A stretch of DNA of 50,955 nucleotides. Source: Candidatus Nanopelagicales bacterium (GTDB lineage Bacteria; Actinomycetota; Actinomycetes; S36-B12). How positions within the stretch are numbered: position 1 is the stretch's first letter; every line of letters begins with the position of its first letter. Location: NCBI GenBank assembly GCA_030726915.1, contig JANRCR010000042.1:1-50955 (forward strand), given 5' to 3'. The position numbers were made by a program, and so were the translations under genes. Below are positions 33,176-40,286 of the stretch, in pieces. The notes under the pieces are model-generated. The model was not told the origin of the DNA and made no database searches. It was given only the letters and a program-made list of their open reading frames with translations.

Positions 33176-33355
33176 TCAGAGCGGCAGCGCGAGCTGGCTC
33201 GCAGTCGAGATCGCCCAGGCGAGGATCCCCACGGTGACCGCGGAGGCTCCCGTGATGACAACGGCGGCGATGGCTTTGTGACCTGCGGTGGCCGCGCTCG
33301 GCTCGACCGCGATGGCCGGAGCCTGGACGGGGCTGGTGGCGGTGGTGGTGGCCAT
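33176..33355 (-). CDS. 59-residue single-helix membrane protein
   Basis: From ATG 33355 with a CAAGGAGAG Shine-Dalgarno. Thr/Ala-rich N-terminal tail (MATTTATSPVQAPAIAVEPS) and one hydrophobic helix (about 29-52, AIAAVVITGASAVTVGILAW). No family. It is divergent from the TetR regulator and shares its palindrome-containing AT-rich promoter gap, so it is the likeliest target of that regulator. Confidence 0.6.
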   Translation of the reverse strand: MATTTATSPVQAPAIAVEPSAATAGHKAIAAVVITGASAVTVGILAWAISTASQLALPL

Positions 33356-33420
33356 GGCAACTCTCCTTGAGATAAGGCGTCGGGCGGCCAGTTCGGGGGG
33401 AACCCGGCCGCCCGACGCTG

Positions 33421-33509
33421 TCAATACAATACCGTATTCAATACACATGTGCATCCTGATACGTTTATGCATCGAGTTGCCTGCATCACACTCCCAAGCC
33501 CGATAGCGT
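33421..33509. promoter_or_regulatory. Divergent promoter region with TetR-type palindrome
   Basis: AATAC-C-GTATT at 33428-33438 is a perfect 5-1-5 palindrome, flanked by further AATAC copies (33423 and 33440) in an AT-rich island. Downstream, TAGCGT (33504-33509) is 7 nt before the GTG of the TetR gene. A natural place for the TetR protein to control both genes. Confidence 0.5.
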
Positions 33510-33516
33510 CCCTCCT

Positions 33517-34131
33517 GTGGCTGACCCTTCCTCCCGGCCGACATCACCCCGCCGGGCCGCCACCAGGGCACGTCTCCTCGAGGGGGCCCGACAGGTCATT
33601 GCCGAGCAGGGCGTCCGAGGCGCCAGCGTCGAGGCCATCTGCGATGCGGCCGGCTTCACCCGGGGCGCCTTCTACTCCAACTTCATCGACCGTGATGAGC
33701 TCGTGCTCGCCCTCATCGCCGACGATCACGACACGACGCTCACCCATGTCGAGGCTGTCTTGGCCAGTCCCCCGGATGATCCGGAGGCGATCGTGGAGGC
33801 AATCCTGGAACGACTAGCCGATGTGGATCCGCGGCAGCGCTATCTCACGCGGACCGAGTTGACGCTCTACGCCGTACGCTCCGACGCCGTCCGATCCGAC
33901 TTTGTCCGACTGCGTGGTGAATTCCGATCAGCATTCCGCAATGCCATCGAATCCGCCGCTGCACGGCAGGGCATCGCCCTACGCCTGGACCCCGCGACTC
34001 TCGTGCGCACGGTTGAGGCACTTCACGATGGCGCCATGGCTCAATCCCTGCTCGAGCCGATCGACCTGCCGATGGGTTCACTGCAGCGCGCCGTGCTCCC
34101 CCGACTCTTCCTAGATCGTGATGTCGACTAG
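33517..34131 (+). CDS. TetR-family transcriptional regulator
   Basis: 204 aa from GTG 33517. N-terminal helix-turn-helix (TRARLLEGARQVIAEQGVRG, AICDAAGFTRGAFYSNFIDR) at about 15-61, followed by the all-helical ligand/dimer domain (to residue 204). The ligand-binding part is typical in length and not otherwise diagnostic. Expected local repressor of itself and of the divergent mini membrane protein. It converges with TspO, overlapping its end by 4 nt. Confidence 0.92.
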   Translation: MADPSSRPTSPRRAATRARLLEGARQVIAEQGVRGASVEAICDAAGFTRGAFYSNFIDRDELVLALIADDHDTTLTHVEAVLASPPDDPEAIVEAILERLADVDPRQRYLTRTELTLYAVRSDAVRSDFVRLRGEFRSAFRNAIESAAARQGIALRLDPATLVRTVEALHDGAMAQSLLEPIDLPMGSLQRAVLPRLFLDRDVD

Positions 34132-34601
34132 GCACCAGCCTGTACGACGTACCCCCACGACAGGCTCGCGGCGATGAGCACCCAGGCCTGATAGGGCAGC
34201 AGGAGTACGCCGAGCCACCACTCCTGTGCAAAGGCCATCACGACCAGAGGCACCGTCAATACCGCCGCCGCGGTGAGGGCGATCGCCGCCCAGATGAGCT
34301 CATGCGGGGAGAAGAAGAGATAGGCCCAACCAATCGCCAACGACACGGTCACGCCCAGGATCACGATGAAGGAGACGACGCGCGCCGGTGCGCCCTGCCA
34401 GGCGATCACGGAGCCAACGATGCCGATCACTGCGAAGTTGTAGGGCCAGATGACACCGACGAACCACGACGGGGGCTGCCACCATGGTTTATCCAAAGCG
34501 GCGTACCACTCGCTCCCCGTGGAGACGAGGGCTCCGGAGCCAAGGGCATAGACGATGACGAGCGCAATCACCGCGCCCATCGCGACCGCACGTCCCGTCA
34601 T
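34128..34601 (-). CDS. TspO/MBR family membrane protein
   Basis: 157 aa from ATG 34601 (6 nt after CACACT; the upstream extension is not convincing). Five predicted helices. The signature EWYAALDKPWWQPPSWFVGV with IWPYNFAVIG matches the TspO W-Y-x-x-L-x-K-P-x-W-x-P-P motif and following W..(L)Y. Family members bind porphyrins and other hydrophobic ligands and respond to light or oxidative stress. No tetrapyrrole gene is adjacent. Confidence 0.82.
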   Translation of the reverse strand: MTGRAVAMGAVIALVIVYALGSGALVSTGSEWYAALDKPWWQPPSWFVGVIWPYNFAVIGIVGSVIAWQGAPARVVSFIVILGVTVSLAIGWAYLFFSPHELIWAAIALTAAAVLTVPLVVMAFAQEWWLGVLLLPYQAWVLIAASLSWGYVVQAGA

Positions 34602-34707
34602 GTCAGCAGTGTGGCTCACCGCCCCGCAGCGACCTGACCAGGGCGTGCACACAATGCCTGTGGATCGCAAGTGGCGATCCACAGGGATGTGCGCCCAGGG
34701 TGCGGGC

Positions 34708-35214
34708 ATGACCACCACACCTTTTGACGATCCCATCGCGTTTCACCGGCGCTGGGGTCACCCAGACGTCTCCCACCTCCATGCCCTCGCCACATCCGAT
34801 CCACTGCTCTTTGCCGCTGATCACGTGATGAGCGGTGACCGACGTGTCGGCAGTGTGGCGCTCTGTGTGGCCCTACGCCAGGGCCCCACCGGCTTGATAT
34901 GCATCCCCGATGCACCTCCCGACCCGACCGACACCGATTGCCTCGCCCTGCTGGGTACGGCGATCCAGGGTGTCTCGGACCCCGACGCCGACCACGGTGC
35001 ACATCACGCGGTGCGTGCGCTGGGGATTGTGCACCACCGCCTCGGCCGTCGCGGCGCCTCGGACAGCGATCGCCGCTGGGCCCTGGCCCTCAAGGCGGTG
35101 TCCCTGGCCTTCGGCATCGAGCCCATCGGTGTCATGGCGCGCCTGTATGACGGCTCCCTGGTGCGGGTGGATGTGCCCGACGTCCTACCGGGTGACTACC
35201 TCCCGGCCGCCTAA
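34708..35214 (+). CDS. Hypothetical cytosolic protein
   Basis: 168 aa from ATG 34708 (6 nt after CAGGGT, weak). Mixed alpha/beta, no signal peptide or membrane segment. Notable pieces are VGSVALCVALRQGPTGLICI, a His-rich DADHGAHHAVRALGIVHHRL and a final DVPDVLPGDYLPAA. I do not recognise the family. Between TspO (divergent) and the FadR-type regulator (convergent). Confidence 0.55.
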   Translation: MTTTPFDDPIAFHRRWGHPDVSHLHALATSDPLLFAADHVMSGDRRVGSVALCVALRQGPTGLICIPDAPPDPTDTDCLALLGTAIQGVSDPDADHGAHHAVRALGIVHHRLGRRGASDSDRRWALALKAVSLAFGIEPIGVMARLYDGSLVRVDVPDVLPGDYLPAA

Positions 35215-35231
35215 CTGACCGCCAGATATCC

Positions 35232-35253
35232 GACTCTTCGGGGCCTGAGAGTC
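35232..35253. terminator. Weak hairpin between convergent genes
   Basis: GACTCT (35232-35237) pairs with AGAGTC (35248-35253) around a GC-rich loop in the 37-nt gap between the convergent genes ending at 35214 and 35252. Short stem, so only a candidate. Confidence 0.3.
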
Positions 35254-35986
35254 AGTTCGACCTGCGTGAGCGCAAATAGTGACGTGTGACGTGGCTTTCC
35301 GACAGTTCGGCTGCCTTCTCGCGGTCCCCAGCGTCCAGGGCTGCGTAGATCAAGCGGTGCTCACGCATGATTCGGCGCCAAAACGGCGGCCATGCTTCGG
35401 CCTCAATCTGCGCAATGCTAGTCGATAGTCGCTGTTGCATAGCGCCCCGAAGCGACCGATAGAGATGGGCCAGCAGCCGGTTGCTTGCACAGTCGACGAT
35501 CGCCTGGTGGAAGGCGAGGTCCCACAGCATCAGGTCATCCCGATCGACGCATTCGGCCATCATCGACAGGGCATGCGCCGCTGCCGACAGGTTCGCATCT
35601 GCAGGAATACTGGCGATGGCCCACTGCTCCAACATCACGCGCGTGTCGATGACGTCGGGAAGGTCGAAGCGTTCAAGCGTGAACTCGATATCGAGGAGGA
35701 GTTCCAAAGCCGGCGACGGCTCCGTCAGGATGAAGGTGCCCGCACCTGGTCCCTGCCCTCGACGAGCTGACACCACGCCCAAAACCTCGAGGGTGCGCAG
35801 CGCCTCGCGAACCATCGGCCGCGACACCCCCAACGCCTCAGCCAACGTGCGTTCGGGTGGCAGTCGATCACCCGGCTGAAGTTCACCCGTCGTGAGCAGG
35901 TCGCGGACGTGCTTCATCACTTCCTCGTAGGCACGGGGTTCGTAAGCACGGGGTTCTGAGGCACGGGTGATCTCAGCCTCACTCAC
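35252..35986 (-). CDS. GntR/FadR-family transcriptional regulator
   Basis: 244 aa from GTG 35986 (6 nt after CACACT). Winged helix at about 20-90 (AYEEVMKHVRDLL, GDRLPPERTLAEALGVSRPM, VREALRTLEVLGVV) and a C-terminal all-helical FCD domain with metal-ligand-like residues (DLMLWDLAFHQAIVDCASN). FCD members usually sense organic acids. It is divergent from a glycolate/D-lactate-type oxidase and an alpha/beta hydrolase, which are the likely targets. Oddity: just before the DNA-binding domain a 15-bp tandem repeat encodes EPRAY twice. Confidence 0.92.
   Translation of the reverse strand: MSEAEITRASEPRAYEPRAYEEVMKHVRDLLTTGELQPGDRLPPERTLAEALGVSRPMVREALRTLEVLGVVSARRGQGPGAGTFILTEPSPALELLLDIEFTLERFDLPDVIDTRVMLEQWAIASIPADANLSAAAHALSMMAECVDRDDLMLWDLAFHQAIVDCASNRLLAHLYRSLRGAMQQRLSTSIAQIEAEAWPPFWRRIMREHRLIYAALDAGDREKAAELSESHVTRHYLRSRRSN
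35926..35970 (-). repeat. 15-bp tandem repeat in the GntR gene
   Basis: Two almost identical 15-bp units (35926-35940 and 35941-35955, one mismatch) and a diverged third (35956-35970) encode the E-P-R-A-Y repeat in the N-terminal arm. In-frame expansion or contraction is possible. Confidence 0.7.
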
Positions 35987-36068
35987 CCGCTCAGTGTGCC
36001 GCAAGAAATCACGCCTGACTCACCTCTTGACGTCGGCCATCCAGCCTCCTAGCCTGGGCCGCCACAGA

Positions 36069-36077
36069 GGTCAGACC
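36069..36077. promoter_or_regulatory. Candidate FadR-type operator
   Basis: GGTC-A-GACC is a perfect palindrome in the gap between the divergent GntR gene and the FAD-oxidase gene, 24 nt before the latter's GTG start. FadR-family operators often have the form TGGTNNNACCA; this is close but not identical. Confidence 0.4.
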
Positions 36078-36100
36078 AAACTCCAGACGGGGGAGGCAAC

Positions 36101-37465
36101 GTGACCCTGGCCCCAGGCCTGGTCGATGACATCACGATCGTCGTCGGTAGCCGGTGGAGTGATGCGGAGGCAGACCTCGACCGGCACGGGCAGGACGAGT
36201 CGTGGCATCACCCCATGCCTCCGGATCTCGTGGTCTACCCACATTCGACGGAGGAGGTCGCCGCTGTCGTCCGCGCCTGCCACCGGGCGGGCAGCGCGGT
36301 TATTCCCTTTGGGGTCGGCACGTCACTCGAGGGCGGAATCGGAGCAGAGCAAGGCGGCGTTTGCCTGGACCTCTCGGAGATGAATCGCATCACCCGTGTA
36401 TCCATTGACGATCTCGATGCCACGGTCGAAGCCGGTGTTACTCGCGAGCAACTCAATGCGCACCTCAATCCACAGGGACTGATGTTCCCGGTCGATCCCG
36501 GTGCCAACGCCACGATCGGCGGCATGGCAGCCACGGGGGCAAGCGGCACCACGACGGTTCGCTACGGCGCCATGCCGCACAACGTGTTGGGCTTGACCGT
36601 CGTGATGGCCGACGGTCGCATCGTGCAGACAGGGGGCCGTGCCCGCAAGACCTCCTCCGGATACGACCTCACTCGACTTTTCGTGGGATCCGAGGGCACG
36701 CTCGGCGTCATCACCGAGATCACGCTTCGGCTGTATCCGATCCCCGAGGCCATCGCCGCAGCCACCTGCACCTTCGACTCCGTCGATGATGCCGTCAACG
36801 TCGTCATGGCCTCGATCCAACTCGCGCTCCCCGTCGCCCGGATGGAATTGCTCGACGAAGCCGCTATCGAAGCAGTCAATGCCTTCGATCAGATGGATCT
36901 GCGCGTGGCTCCGACATTGTTCTTCGAGTTCCACGGCATCACCGGCGCCGTCGATGCATGCGCCGATGAGGTACGCCGACTCGTGGCCGATGCGGGGGGC
37001 ACTTTCGAGTGGGCCACCGCGGTTGAGGATCGCTCTCGCCTCTGGCACGCGCGACACCGCGCCTACTGGGCGATGCTTGCCATGCGCCCTGGCTCCAAGG
37101 GGTGGCCCACCGATGTCTGTGTGCCCATCAGCCACCTCGCTGATCAGATTCGCGAGGCACAGCAGGACCTTGCAACCTCAAACCTCTATGCCCCACTGGT
37201 AGGTCATGTGGGCGATGGAAACTTCCACTTCTGCTACATCCTCGACCCGAATGACTCAGAAGAGTTCACCCGTGCCGAGGCTCACTACGAGCGCATGATC
37301 ACGCGCGCACTAGATGTCGGTGGCACATGCACCGGCGAACACGGCATCGGAGCAGGTAAGCGCGACTTCCTGCGCCGCGAGCATCCCCAGGGCGTTGAGG
37401 TCATGCAGATGATCAAGGCGGCCCTGGACCCGACATTCATCCTCAATCCCGGCAAGGTCATCTGA
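36101..37465 (+). CDS. FAD-linked oxidase (glycolate/D-lactate dehydrogenase type, GlcD-like)
   Basis: 454 aa from GTG 36101 with a GGGGGAGG Shine-Dalgarno. PCMH FAD domain: VIPFGVGTSLEGGIG, TIGGMAATGASGTTTVRYG, and GYDLTRLFVGSEGTLGVITE. C-terminal oxidase domain: LVGHVGDGNFHFCYI and GTCTGEHGIGAGKRDFL with active-site His and Glu. It resembles cytochrome-linked D-lactate dehydrogenases (LDHD/DLD type) more than the paralogue at 6809. It oxidises a 2-hydroxy acid to a keto acid. Controlled most likely by the divergent FadR-type regulator and followed 44 nt later by an alpha/beta hydrolase. Confidence 0.92.
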   Translation: MTLAPGLVDDITIVVGSRWSDAEADLDRHGQDESWHHPMPPDLVVYPHSTEEVAAVVRACHRAGSAVIPFGVGTSLEGGIGAEQGGVCLDLSEMNRITRVSIDDLDATVEAGVTREQLNAHLNPQGLMFPVDPGANATIGGMAATGASGTTTVRYGAMPHNVLGLTVVMADGRIVQTGGRARKTSSGYDLTRLFVGSEGTLGVITEITLRLYPIPEAIAAATCTFDSVDDAVNVVMASIQLALPVARMELLDEAAIEAVNAFDQMDLRVAPTLFFEFHGITGAVDACADEVRRLVADAGGTFEWATAVEDRSRLWHARHRAYWAMLAMRPGSKGWPTDVCVPISHLADQIREAQQDLATSNLYAPLVGHVGDGNFHFCYILDPNDSEEFTRAEAHYERMITRALDVGGTCTGEHGIGAGKRDFLRREHPQGVEVMQMIKAALDPTFILNPGKVI

Positions 37466-37509
37466 AAACCAAACTCATTTGAGAACTACGACTCAATCTA
37501 AGGAGCTCC

Positions 37510-38358
37510 ATGAGCGACTACGAGCGCGGCACCCTCACGCTAAGCAACGGCGATCACCTGTCCTACATCAAACAGGGTTCCGGACCGGTGGTCGTGCTGC
37601 TCCCCGGCTGGTCGCAGTCGGCAGCCCAATGGAAGCACCAGATCGACGATCTAGCCCAGGACCACACCATCTACGCCGTCGACCTGCGAGGTCACGGCGA
37701 CTCATCCAATGCGTCCGGGGGATACCGCATCGCGCGTCTCGCAGCCGACCTGCACGAGGCGTTGGAGCTGGCCGATCTCGACGACGTCACGCTCATGGGA
37801 CATTCCATGGGCTGCTCAGTGATGTGGGCCTACCTCGAGCACTACGGCACTGACCGGATCTCGCGCCTCGTCATCGCCGACCAGGCCCCCATGGTCACGG
37901 GCAAGCCCTGGTTGACAGACGAGGAGAAGGTCACCTACGGCTGTCTCTTCCCCGATGCCGCGTCACTCGAGGGCTTCGTGTCAGCCGTCAACGCCACGGA
38001 TACGGTCGAGGGCCACAAGGAGATCATCCGCGGCATGTTCACCGCGGATATCGACGAGGACACCCTCGCCTGGATCGCTGAGGAAAATCTCAAGTTGCCG
38101 CGCGGATACGCTGCGGACCTGCTGTGGGACCACTGCCTGCAGGACTGGCGGGATGTCATCACCGAAACACGTCTGCCCACCCTCGTCATCGGCGCAGAGA
38201 AGAGCATTTTCTCTGCAGAGTCACAGCGTTGGATTGCAGCCCAGAACCCCAACGCGTCCGTGGTCATCTTCGAGGAGAGCGACGGTGGCTCCCACTTCAT
38301 GTTCTTCGAGAATCCTGACCGCTTCAACCGACACGTGCGGGAGTTCTTGAGCGCCTAG
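37510..38358 (+). CDS. Alpha/beta-fold hydrolase
   Basis: 282 aa from ATG 37510 with a strong AAGGAGCTC Shine-Dalgarno. Classical alpha/beta hydrolase: [20 protein letters not shown] (oxyanion loop), [12 protein letters not shown], nucleophile elbow [12 protein letters not shown] (Ser near 99) and a terminal [18 protein letters not shown] with the His. Similar to haloperoxidase/enol-lactonase-type enzymes. Co-directional with the oxidase gene, so perhaps it opens or hydrolyses a related ester or lactone. Substrate unknown. Confidence 0.88.
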   Translation: MSDYERGTLTLSNGDHLSYIKQGSGPVVVLLPGWSQSAAQWKHQIDDLAQDHTIYAVDLRGHGDSSNASGGYRIARLAADLHEALELADLDDVTLMGHSMGCSVMWAYLEHYGTDRISRLVIADQAPMVTGKPWLTDEEKVTYGCLFPDAASLEGFVSAVNATDTVEGHKEIIRGMFTADIDEDTLAWIAEENLKLPRGYAADLLWDHCLQDWRDVITETRLPTLVIGAEKSIFSAESQRWIAAQNPNASVVIFEESDGGSHFMFFENPDRFNRHVREFLSA

Positions 38359-38555
38359 TCAGAGGTCTGCCGCACACGCCTCAGCACCCAGCACCGCGCA
38401 CCGCGCACCCAGCGCGGGGATGTGCCCATCGTCGAACTCCACGACCCGGTGCGATCGGGCATCTTCTGCCCTCCCTCGGGCCGAGCCTCAACGAAGCGCT
38501 GACCCCCACACCACGCATCGCTAGGCTGGGGCACTCACCTCCCGAGGAGTCACCC

Positions 38556-39641
38556 ATGCCAGAGCTCGTCCAGGGCGTCGTCGCCCGCGCCAAGGGCGCA
38601 CCCGTCACTGTCGAGACGATCGTGATCCCTGATCCCGGCCCCGGTGAAGTCAAAGTCCGGATCGCCGCCTGCGGTGTCTGCCACACCGACCTGCACTACC
38701 GCGAGGGCGCCATCAACGACGAATTCCCCTACCTCCTCGGGCACGAGGCCGCCGGCTACGTCGACGAGATCGGCGAGGGTGTGACGGGCCTCGAGGTCGG
38801 TGACTACGTCATCCTCAACTGGCGCGCCGTCTGCGGTGAGTGCCGCGCCTGTCAGCGCGGCCGCCCCTGGTACTGCTTTAACACCCACAACGCCACGCAA
38901 AAGATGACACTTGAGGATGGCACCGAACTCTCCCCCGCCCTGGGCATCGGCGCCTTCGCTGACAAGACCCTGGTCGCCGCCGGTCAGTGCACCAAGGTCG
39001 ATCCTGAGGCCACCGCGCAGGTCGCCGGACTCCTCGGCTGCGGAGTCATGGCGGGTCTCGGCGCGGCCATCAACACCGGTGGTGTGACGCGCGGTGACAC
39101 CGTCGCCGTCATCGGCTGCGGTGGAGTCGGTGATGCCGCCATCGCCGGCGCACTGCTCGCGGGGGCGCGCACGATCATTGCCGTCGACATCGACGACCGC
39201 AAACTTGAGTTGGCGCGTGAATTCGGCGCCACGAACACGGTCAACTCCAGCAAGGTCGATCCCGTCAAGGCCATCCAGGACCTCACCGACGGCTTCGGTG
39301 CCGACGTCGTCATTGATGCGGTCGGTCGCCCGGAGACCTACGAGACGGCGTTCTATGCCCGCGACCTCGCCGGCACCGTGGTCCTCGTCGGAGTGCCCGA
39401 CCCCGACGCGCGCCTGGACCTGCCGCTCATCGACTACTTCGGTCGTGGGGGAGCGTTGAAGTCGAGTTGGTACGGCGACTGCCTGCCCTCACGTGACTTC
39501 CCCATGCTGATCGACCTCTATCTGCAGGGCCGCTTGCCGCTCGATCGCTTCGTCTCGGAGGAGATTGCCCTCGGTGACGTCGAGTCCGCCTTCGACAAGA
39601 TGCATCACGGCCATGTGCTGCGCTCGGTGGTCGTGCTGTGA
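38556..39641 (+). CDS. mscR: S-(hydroxymethyl)mycothiol dehydrogenase (mycothiol-dependent formaldehyde dehydrogenase)
   Basis: 361 aa zinc-dependent MDR. It oxidises the formaldehyde-mycothiol adduct with NAD and can also reduce S-nitrosomycothiol. Catalytic zinc residues: Cys42 in CGVCHTDL and the GHE at 62-64. Structural zinc Cys at 93, 96, 99 and 107 ([15 protein letters not shown]). The NAD motif is [14 protein letters not shown]. The NWRAVCG...[27 protein letters not shown] layout is specific to the mycothiol enzyme, so the host makes mycothiol. ATG 38556 follows GAGGAG. Its stop overlaps the MBL-fold gene by 4 nt (GTGA). The 38359-38555 gap holds a short CA/CG-rich repetitive stretch and a TAGGCT -10 candidate near 38523. 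Confidence 0.95.
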   Translation: MPELVQGVVARAKGAPVTVETIVIPDPGPGEVKVRIAACGVCHTDLHYREGAINDEFPYLLGHEAAGYVDEIGEGVTGLEVGDYVILNWRAVCGECRACQRGRPWYCFNTHNATQKMTLEDGTELSPALGIGAFADKTLVAAGQCTKVDPEATAQVAGLLGCGVMAGLGAAINTGGVTRGDTVAVIGCGGVGDAAIAGALLAGARTIIAVDIDDRKLELAREFGATNTVNSSKVDPVKAIQDLTDGFGADVVIDAVGRPETYETAFYARDLAGTVVLVGVPDPDARLDLPLIDYFGRGGALKSSWYGDCLPSRDFPMLIDLYLQGRLPLDRFVSEEIALGDVESAFDKMHHGHVLRSVVVL

Positions 39642-40261
39642 CTCGCGTCGACCGCCTGGTCACCAGCGGCACCTTCTCCCTCGATGGCGGCACCTGGGAT
39701 GTCGACAACAACGTGTGGCTCGTGGGGGATGACAGCGAGGTGCTCGTCATCGATCCCGCGCATGATGCAGCCGCGGTGCTGGAGGCCATCGGTGATCGTC
39801 GCGTCACCGCGGTGCTGTGCACGCACGGTCATGACGATCACATCAGTCAGGCGGTCGCCGTGGCGACCGCAGCGCAGGCCCCCATCCTCCTGCACCCCGA
39901 TGACCTCATGCTGTGGCACGTCGTACACCCCGACGTGGATCCACAACCCCTCGCCGATGGCGACATCGTGACGGTGGCGGGTACACCCTTCATCGTCCTG
40001 CACACACCGGGACATTCACCCGGTGGCGTGTGCCTGTATTCAGCGGACCTCGGCGTGGTGATCAGTGGTGACACGCTCTTCCACGGTGGACCCGGAGCCA
40101 CGGGTCGCTCCTTCAGTGACTTCCCGACCATCGTGGAGTCGATTCGAGAGCGCCTCCTCGGCCTGCCGGGGCAGACGCGGGTGCTGACAGGGCACGGCGA
40201 TGAGACGACGATCGCGGCCGAGGCCGCGGACTACGACGTCTGGCTCACCCGCGGCAGTTGA
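39638..40261 (+). CDS. MBL-fold metallo-hydrolase, mscR partner
   Basis: 207 aa from GTG 39638. Metallo-beta-lactamase fold with all metal ligands visible: HGHDDH at 63-68, HTPGHSPGG (about 128), VISGDTLF (Asp) and LTGHGDET (His). Glyoxalase II-like group. In many actinobacteria this gene directly follows mscR and is presumed to hydrolyse the S-formylmycothiol product, completing formaldehyde detoxification. The 4-nt overlap here shows strict coupling. Confidence 0.92.
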   Translation: MTRVDRLVTSGTFSLDGGTWDVDNNVWLVGDDSEVLVIDPAHDAAAVLEAIGDRRVTAVLCTHGHDDHISQAVAVATAAQAPILLHPDDLMLWHVVHPDVDPQPLADGDIVTVAGTPFIVLHTPGHSPGGVCLYSADLGVVISGDTLFHGGPGATGRSFSDFPTIVESIRERLLGLPGQTRVLTGHGDETTIAAEAADYDVWLTRGS

Positions 40262-40274
40262 TCACTTCGTTGAG

Positions 40275-40280
40275 TAGCCT
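40275..40280 (+). promoter_or_regulatory. -10 element of leaderless promoter for the fusion gene
   Basis: TAGCCT is 6 nt before ATG 40287, 14 nt after the MBL gene stop, with no Shine-Dalgarno. So the large fusion gene probably has its own promoter. Confidence 0.5.
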
Positions 40281-40286
40281 GGTGTC

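Noticed and set aside
38381-38440. Possible small RNA in the gap before mscR
   Set aside because: The CA/CG-rich stretch is repetitive, but I see no stable structure, promoter and terminator set that would define an RNA gene.
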